From Persicaria tinctoria (lineage: Eukaryota; Streptophyta; Magnoliopsida; Caryophyllales; Polygonaceae): DNA of 64,000 nucleotides. A program made the position numbers and the translations under genes. The notes below the pieces were generated by a model. It saw nothing but the letters and a program-made list of their open reading frames with translations, was not told the DNA's origin and did not search any database. This document shows positions 57,789-64,000 of the stretch, piece after piece (position 1 is the first letter of the stretch; each line of letters opens with the position of its first letter). The DNA is taken from positions 7,422,001-7,486,000 of the forward strand of contig JBANSL010000002.1 of the NCBI GenBank assembly GCA_037127255.1. The letters are read 5' to 3'.

Positions 57789-57983
57789 TAAGGGGTGGAG
57801 AAATCACTTCCACCCCCTCCACCTTGCCCCCCCCCCCCCAAGGGTGGGAAATCCCGCCACCTCCACCCCAATCGGCCGCCACCCCCACCACCTTCACCTT
57901 GTGCCAAACAGTTGTTGACTCTTCCACCTCCATCCCATGTATCCCCTCCACCCTTTAAAAAAGAGCAACAAAACATGGCCTTA

Positions 57984-59253
57984 ATTACCACAACTCATTA
58001 ATGTTTTATTTGACTTGATTAAATTAATATGCCTTTTAATTTTGATCTTAATGGTGGAATTAGTGCTTAGAATCGTTAAGTTTAGTTGAGACATCTTCTT
58101 CAACGGTGATATATTATTCACCTTTGTTTAACATATATTAAACCTTTGTTGCTAGACTTTATGAATAAAAAATGTAGAGTCTGCTCTACTTGTTTACACT
58201 TGGTCGTTTGAAGAGTGTTGGTTGTTGGCTTAAGCCTACATGCCTAATTAGGATATGAAATTGTTTAGTAATATTTGTCTATGCTCCAGTTACACTTATA
58301 AAGGTCCATTAAATGATCTTGCATGATTTCACCATATAAAATGTATGAGTTTGCACTACATGTTAGTGTGTCGCCTAGCTAATTGGATAGTTTATTTGTG
58401 CATTTTGATTCGGATCCATTTCAAGTGTCAGAGTGGGATTTGAGCTTAAAAAGAGAGGAAACTAAATTGGTTGGGGTGAGTTATGAAGGTAGGAGGTGCT
58501 TCTATTTATAGAAAAAATTGTCATTAACATTGATCGAACTTAGATTATAATTAATAACGCATATTACCTTAATTGGTTTTTTTTACAAACACATGCAAAA
58601 TGGGTGTCTATGGGTATATAAAATTTATGTCTATTCAAATATATTTTTTATAATTTTTCTTGAATAATTTTAGCATAGAAAAAATGGATTAAAAAAAATA
58701 AAGCACTTAACTCCCACCCTGCCACGTTTGCCATCTTTGCATGCAAATTTGGAACAACTATTCCATTGTATTATGATGAAATTAAAGGAAATAATTGAAA
58801 TGCAAAGCAAATAACTGAAATGTAAACATACACTCGTAAAAGACCTTTCCACCTGTCCAAATGTTATTGGTTTGAGCAATGGTAAAATACTCGGGGAATG
58901 TGATGTACTGAACGGGGAGCATGCACTCCTGCAAGCCCTTTCTTTGGGTGTACTTGTTGATTTCTCTTTTCTTTTTAATTTTTATTGTCAAAGTACACTC
59001 AAAGTGTACAACCATGTGAGCGCCCTAAGCTTTTGCTTTTACCTTCAAGGTAACGGGTTGTCTCCCTTGTGCTTTGTCTTGATTTACTCTGTCTATTTAC
59101 TTTAAGCCCACTACTATTATATCCTCCTAGTATCTATGTGAGACTTTATGATTCTACCTTACCAGGCATGATTGAGTTTCCACTACAGGGTCAATTCAAT
59201 CATCTAACTAGTTCAATTACTAACCAGATTTTAATGTACAAATTGTATGGATA
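57984..59253. other. AT-rich spacer
   Basis: No supported gene, RNA or transposon end is seen. The short frames near 58700-59100 lack family resemblance. Confidence 0.4.
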
Positions 59254-59394
59254 CCGGAAATCACCACTTACGGAGTTACGGTCACCGGAAATCGTCACAT
59301 ACGGTCGTCGGAAATCGCCACTTACGGCCGCCGAAAATCGCCACTTACGACCTCCGGAAATCGCCACTTACGGCCACCGGAAATCGTCACTTAG
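59254..59394 (+). repeat. ~24-bp tandem repeat array, about six units
   Basis: The unit is approximately CGGAAATCGCCACTTACGGC plus four variable bases. About six copies with point differences run head to tail, keeping one reading frame open. The array abuts a MITE-like segment starting near 59393 (TTAGACCACTCACAATGG). Confidence 0.85.
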
Positions 59395-59977
59395 ACCACT
59401 CACAATGGTGGTGTGCAAATGTATATTTTTTGCACACTTTTGGACTCCAATGATTGTTTTATGGGTGTTCAAATGTATACATTTGGACAATGGACACATA
59501 ATGTGCAAATTTGAACACAAAATCCCCCCTATGCAAAACCTTTTCCCAATTTCGGAGCAGTGGGAAAAAAAACTGAAAAGTACTGTTTGTATGTAGCGCG
59601 CTGTGGGTGGGGTTAAATTTAGCATATGTGTACTTTGCCCAAAAAAGAAAGAGTGAGGTTAAAAAGTACTTCCTCCGTTCGAATATATCTGTCGTTCAAG
59701 AGTTTGGCACATAAATTAAGAACTTAAAATTACCGTTAGAAACTTGTACTAATTAACACGTTCTCGATATTAACTGAATCAATTAATTAATTACGGAGTA
59801 AAGCTAAAAACTACTTTATAGCCTCTCTCTCACATAGTCTGACTCCTCCTCTATCAATTACTAATCATTTATCTCTTCTTTTTGTCAATTACGAAGTCGG
59901 AATTGATTAGATGTTGCGGTACTTAATTTGCCCCACTCTTCTTTTCATTTGAAAAACTCAAAACGTCAAGTAATTAA

Positions 59978-60678
59978 GACCATCCGCATCCGTGAGCCCG
60001 AAGGCTCATCGACATCCCACCTAGGACAAAAGAAAAAAGGAAAAAAAAAACTCATGAATCCGGTTTGTGGGATTCTTGCAGATGAATCCTGAAAAGGGGG
60101 GTTCATGGCAAATGAAGCATGGGCAAACAAAGGGGAAGCTCATGAACTTGACACATGTGAATTAATTTTCCCAATTTCAAATGGAAAGCGGCGAAAGAGG
60201 GGAAGTTTGGGCAAAAAAAGTTTTCAACCATTTAAAATGATTTTTAGGTGTTTCTTGTAAAAAAATAAACAAAATAATTATTTTCAACTGTGAATTAAGT
60301 TTATCTAATCATATAGACCCATTTTACATATGTTTTTTTTTAAAAAAAATTTTTTATGCCAACGACACCCATATACAATGTTTTTTACCAAAAAAAAAAT
60401 CACCCATTTTGCCTATAATAATAATGATAATAATAATAATAATAATTTTCTAGTAATTGAAAAAGTAAAATTAATGAGAGTGGATTATAGTATGAGGTTA
60501 ATATATAGAGATTTTATTTAATAAAAAAAGTAAAGAAATAAAAGTAAGTTATGAGTCAGAGGTCGGGTTCATGAATGGGGGGTGAAAAAATAATAATCTA
60601 AAGTGGGGTGTTTAAGCTGATGTAGCGGTGAAAAAGTAAGTTATGAACCTGGGAAGAGATTCATGATTGCGGGTGGTC
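59978..60678. mobile_element. Harbinger-like MITE, 701 bp, inserted in a MITE-like repeat
   Basis: The inverted termini GACCATCCGCATCCGTGAGC and TCATGATTGCGGGTGGTC are flanked by TAA on both sides (59975-59977 and 60679-60681). The interior repeats phrases such as GGTTCATG(A/G) near each arm. The host sequence has an uninterrupted paralogue at about 61027-61092. Confidence 0.8.
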
Positions 60679-60731
60679 TAAGCAAGGCAAAAAAATCTCC
60701 AAACGTCATTTAATAGAAAACGGAGGGAGTA

Positions 60732-62190
60732 TAGTTTTTTTTTAATGTAAATTACATTGCAGTGATGACATAGCCGAAGAGTTACATCACATAAATTAAT
60801 TACTTTGATTGAAAATAGTGAAACTTGTACTTCCGTTAAAACCAAGAGAAATTGGGAGAGAGAGAACGAGAAACTGAAATTAATTGATGTGATGTTCACT
60901 GCAAAGTACTTTTTACAGACTGCACATCTCTCTTTCTCCTGTATCTTCTGAACTTCTCTGTTCATTTACTTATCCGCAAAGTAATCTTTGACCTCTGTAC
61001 CTCTCTCTTTCTTCTGTGTCGATTTTGAAAAACTCAAAACATTAATTAATTAAACAAAGATAAACAAATCTCAAAGACTAAACGGAGGGAGTAGCCATTA
61101 AATATCACTTCAATAGTTCAATCTGTTTTTCGATGGTCTTAATTAATCCTTGTTGAGTTCTTCCATGTTCCCTCTTTAGTCTGAAATAGTAAATTTATAG
61201 ATGATTGGCTTAAAAGCCGGGGTACAAAATACGTAAGACTATACCACGAGTCCTACGGTAAAAATGGATCTCACAAATTTTTCCACCACAAAAGCAACGT
61301 CATAACTAAACGTTGGAAACTACTACCCACAAATATATCCTATCACAATTGCAACTCATCACTAGCCACGTCATCACTCATGAATCCACTCACACGTTAC
61401 CACTCCCATCCCATAAGACAAATCACTCGCGTTCAACTCTTAAAAGTCACACTCTATTTATGCTAAATAAAAAGAAAAAAAAATGGGAAGCCTTTTCTGC
61501 AGCTTTAATAAAGCAAAAGTATTCTCAAGCACGTCACCACTAGTTGCCAAGCAAAGACCGAGCTCACCACTTCCCAACAATTCAAGCCTCGACAAACAGC
61601 CCCACAACCCAATTCATAAAAAATAATATTTGATGAACCAACTGTAAGGCAATTGGTGGTCCGGTGGAGTGAACATATCTCCAAAAAAATGACTAATCCA
61701 CAACTCAACTCTTCACACTCCCCTCACTTCTTCACACTCCCCTCACTTCTTCCACACCCACAATTGCCAACACATAAATAAAATTCCTCCCATCTCTCGT
61801 TACCCACCACAAATTCAATTCCATTGGTGCTAATTTAAAATACCCACAAAATAAAATACCATGTAATTGGGAAGGTGGGACGTAAGAAGAAAAGAAACTA
61901 AAAAGTAATTGGGAAGGTGGGACATGAGACATTGCTTTTTTTATTGCTTTTGAAATTTTATTTTCTTAAATCAATTAAATCCAATTACACTTCAACCACC
62001 TCATTTATGTGTGATCATCCAACGGCTGAAATTTAAATCCAACAGTTAAAATGGTTTCATTTACCGATCTACAAATTTTTACAAAAAGTTAACGGTCTGA
62101 TTTTGTAAAATAAATACACCAAATCATATACTTTCATGAGTTCTAGAGGTCTCAAATAGAATGCGCAAGAAGATATAATCTTATGCCAAG
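60732..62190. other. Spacer with Stowaway-type ends and short tandem repeats
   Basis: It contains a CGGAGGGAG terminus at 61083-61091 and a 19-base direct tandem pair (CTTCACACTCCCCTCACTT, 61711-61748). A second local duplication at 61863-61925 repeats TAATTGGGAAGGTGGGAC. No gene is supported. Confidence 0.4.
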
Positions 62191-62199
62191 CATGAATTT

Positions 62200-62610
62200 C
62201 AATCTCACACGAGATGGGGTGATCGACACAAATCAATCGTTGGATTCATTTTGGGCAATGATTCAAAAGAAATGTGAAGAATATCTCCAATAATTCAATC
62301 GAAGCAAAGATTCATGTCATGGGCGTTGGAGAGTAATTAACCAAGAGTTTCTCTATTTCGACAAAGTCTTACCAAGTCCAATGCATCTACCGCTAGTGGT
62401 GGTAATTAAAGTGATGTTGTTAGTAAATAATTAATTGTTCAATTATTTATATTTGCACTTGATGGAATATTTATTTTATTTTTATGTGTCGTATGACCTT
62501 CATGCACGAACTATATTCACCAACGATAACAAAGGCAAGACATTCAAATTCGATCATGCTTGGAATCTCCTTGGAAAATGCCCAAATGGCTTAACTTTTT
62601 CGAAAGTCCC
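62200..62610 (+). pseudogene. Decayed transposon-type MYB/SANT-like protein
   Basis: Broken frames read SLDSFWAMIQKKCEEYLQ, stop, then a region with GRWRVINQEF, and later KGKTFKFDHAWNLLGKCPNG. This order (trihelix-like FW...R..W then FxFDHxWNLL) is that of the MYB/SANT-like companion protein of PIF/Harbinger transposons, often annotated 'glutathione S-transferase T3-like'. At least one in-frame stop and a frame change occur, so it is dead. No transposase is nearby. Confidence 0.5.
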
Positions 62611-62639
62611 ATTCATGTTGATGGTAGTAATTCTAGGGT

Positions 62640-63165
62640 CTGTTTGGATTCCTTTTGCATTTTAATTATAATGCATGATTTTAGTTTATAATGAAATTAT
62701 TAAATAAGTAGTGTTTGGATTGCTATATTTTAAAAATAAATTATAATACATTTGGGAATTGGGATAGAGGGAATCAGCAAAGGGAGTGTGTGCGCCGACC
62801 TCTTCACCCGCTAGCCATTACGCACCTCCCGCTACCGTTGTCTTTTGTATTGCCTTCAAATGCCTCCATTCACCTCCCGTTGTCCAGATCTTTGCATTTC
62901 TTGGTCTGCGAGGGTGAAGAGCTCTGTCTCCCCATTGCACTCCCCTTCAACCAGCCGCCGAGCCCGGGAGGCCTACACTGTAGTTCGGCCGCCAGACAAA
63001 TAGATGGAGAAAGTTGATGTATATTTTTTAGTCGAATTCGACGGGCTCGATTAGTTCACCTCATCGTCATTCTTTATGAAATCAATAAGGAAACCCTCAC
63101 TGATTTTCAATCAAGGTTTGGTAGCCTTTTTTCAATTGGGGTCACACTATTTCAAACCTAAATTG
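62640..63165. other. Spacer with a GGGTCTGTTTGGATTCC end
   Basis: A terminus related to the MITE at 30800 (GGGTCTGTTTGGATTCC, near 62636) and a GC-rich block around 62780-63000 are seen. The right end of the element was not found. No gene is supported. Confidence 0.35.
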
Positions 63166-64000
63166 TAACGGCCCGGGATTATGATTTCCGAGTTACGTTT
63201 CGAGGGATTAAACCCCTCGTTAGGACCTTGCGCCCCGAGTACAGGTTGAAGGTTTCAAAACTTACTTTAATGTTTTCAAAGGGGGATTTAATACCCAAAA
63301 TCGAAGGGATCGTTGGAATCCCCGGGGAAGTCCCCTGTACCTGTCGTAAGTCTAAGCGTGGAAATCAGAAATCATGCGACTAGCGAAAACAAGTGTAATA
63401 CAAGAGTGTGCCACGGCAGAGCCGGGTCAAAACGGAGTCTAAAGTATAAATCCCAAAACAATACAATTAGAATCTGGTGAAGTCTATAACTCCAGCGCTC
63501 ACTCTCCGCCGACAAAATGACCCGCGCAATAAGCAAACAGCACCGATAGGATGAACATAAATAATTCCTAAAAAAATTGATTTGGGGCGGGATCAGATCG
63601 ATGCCCACTTAACTCTGCATCCCAACCATAAGCACACATATACGCTATACCTAATAAAGATGCTCTAATGCAGTACGAAATTCAAACACACTAGCATGCT
63701 CCTAGTTCATAATAATGTGCAGAAATACTGTAAAGGGCCCAAGACAATGCCAAGTGGCATATCCCTCTCCTACCTCCACCCCTTCCGACAGGCGAAGACT
63801 GGCCAGCTCGTGAATGCATTCATTCATAATAGGGCGGCACGCATGCCTAACCCGCTCCACAATAAAGCCCGCAGGCATATCATAATATAAGGAAGTACTC
63901 GATTGACTTAGGGTACCCGATGAGGCTGGGCTACCCTATGACCCTAGCAAAGACTTCTAGGACTATCACAGATAACGGCCGTTCTGTTTACATACGCATA
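63166..64000. repeat. Possible LTR start running off the window
   Basis: The sequence from TGTAACGGCCCGGGATTATG onward changes base composition and contains no gene. Many plant Ty3/gypsy LTRs begin TGTAACG(A/G)CCC, so this may be an LTR. The other end is outside the window. Confidence 0.35.

Larger units (their letters stand above)
55756..57980. mobile_element. Outer PIF/Harbinger-like element A (interrupted)
   Basis: The left end GGGCGTGTTTTCTCGCGCG and the right end, read inverted as GGCCATGTTTTGTTGCTC, both continue with CTTTTAAA / TTTTTAAA and GGGTGGAG. TTA flanks both sides (55753-55755 and 57981-57983). Without the inserts it is about 925 bp. It encloses elements B and C. Confidence 0.7.

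Noticed and set aside
57553..58001. Pro-rich frames such as the one at 57795-58001
   Set aside because: They arise from CCACCCCC-type arms of the nested transposons; both strands show similar low-complexity frames.
59254..59394. CRISPR-like spaced repeat
   Set aside because: Units are contiguous without unique spacers, and the genome is a plant; it is a minisatellite.

Overview
This window is nuclear DNA from a flowering plant, most likely an asterid-type eudicot. The reasons are interrupted genes with GT-AG introns, plant-only families (FPA, SKIP16, a DYW-type PPR protein, a group I bZIP, strictosidine synthase-like, DUF1336/EDR2-C, an auxin response PB1 domain), AT-rich spacers and many small DNA transposons. 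I cannot name the species. All exon coordinates below were assembled by hand from splice signals and protein similarity I recognise; no search was run.

Left third (1-28.5 kb). A small arginine-rich single-exon ORF (71-511, minus) comes first. A DUF1336 gene follows (2277-3245, minus, with introns in both UTRs). Next are a three-exon strictosidine synthase-like gene (5961-8244, plus) and a convergent four-exon group I bZIP gene (8715-13006, minus) with an Au-like SINE in intron 1. A layered transposon graveyard (15.6-20 kb) buries a fragment of an arogenate dehydratase gene. Directly after it lies a six-exon gene for an unnamed 139-aa conserved plant protein (20093-22405, plus). A decayed LINE (22.7-23.9 kb) is followed by the five-exon SKIP16 F-box/ApaG gene (24211-28502, minus).

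Middle (28.5-52.4 kb). Two Stowaway-type MITEs are each split by a larger element (28.7-32.8 kb). Then come a single-exon DYW PPR gene, the CRR22 orthologue (33943-36393, plus), and a two-exon gene for a stand-alone ARF-type PB1 domain (37496-37921, minus). A repeat-rich spacer (38-44 kb) leads to the large five-exon FPA gene (44604-52317, minus), which has a 2.9-kb first intron.

Right end (52.4-64 kb). I find no intact host gene here. It holds a hAT-type MITE, a Ty3/gypsy LTR-PBS remnant, a three-deep nest of PIF/Harbinger-like elements (55756-57980), a 24-bp tandem array, further Harbinger-like MITEs, a decayed transposon MYB/SANT-like pseudogene and a possible LTR start at the edge.

The host genes are not an operon or cluster and act in unrelated processes: chloroplast RNA editing, RNA 3'-end choice and flowering, ubiquitin ligation, auxin response and transcription. 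The most notable observations are the ARF-derived PB1-only gene, which has its own TATA box, and the readable order of transposon insertions at 15.6-20 kb, 28.7-32.8 kb and 55.7-58 kb.
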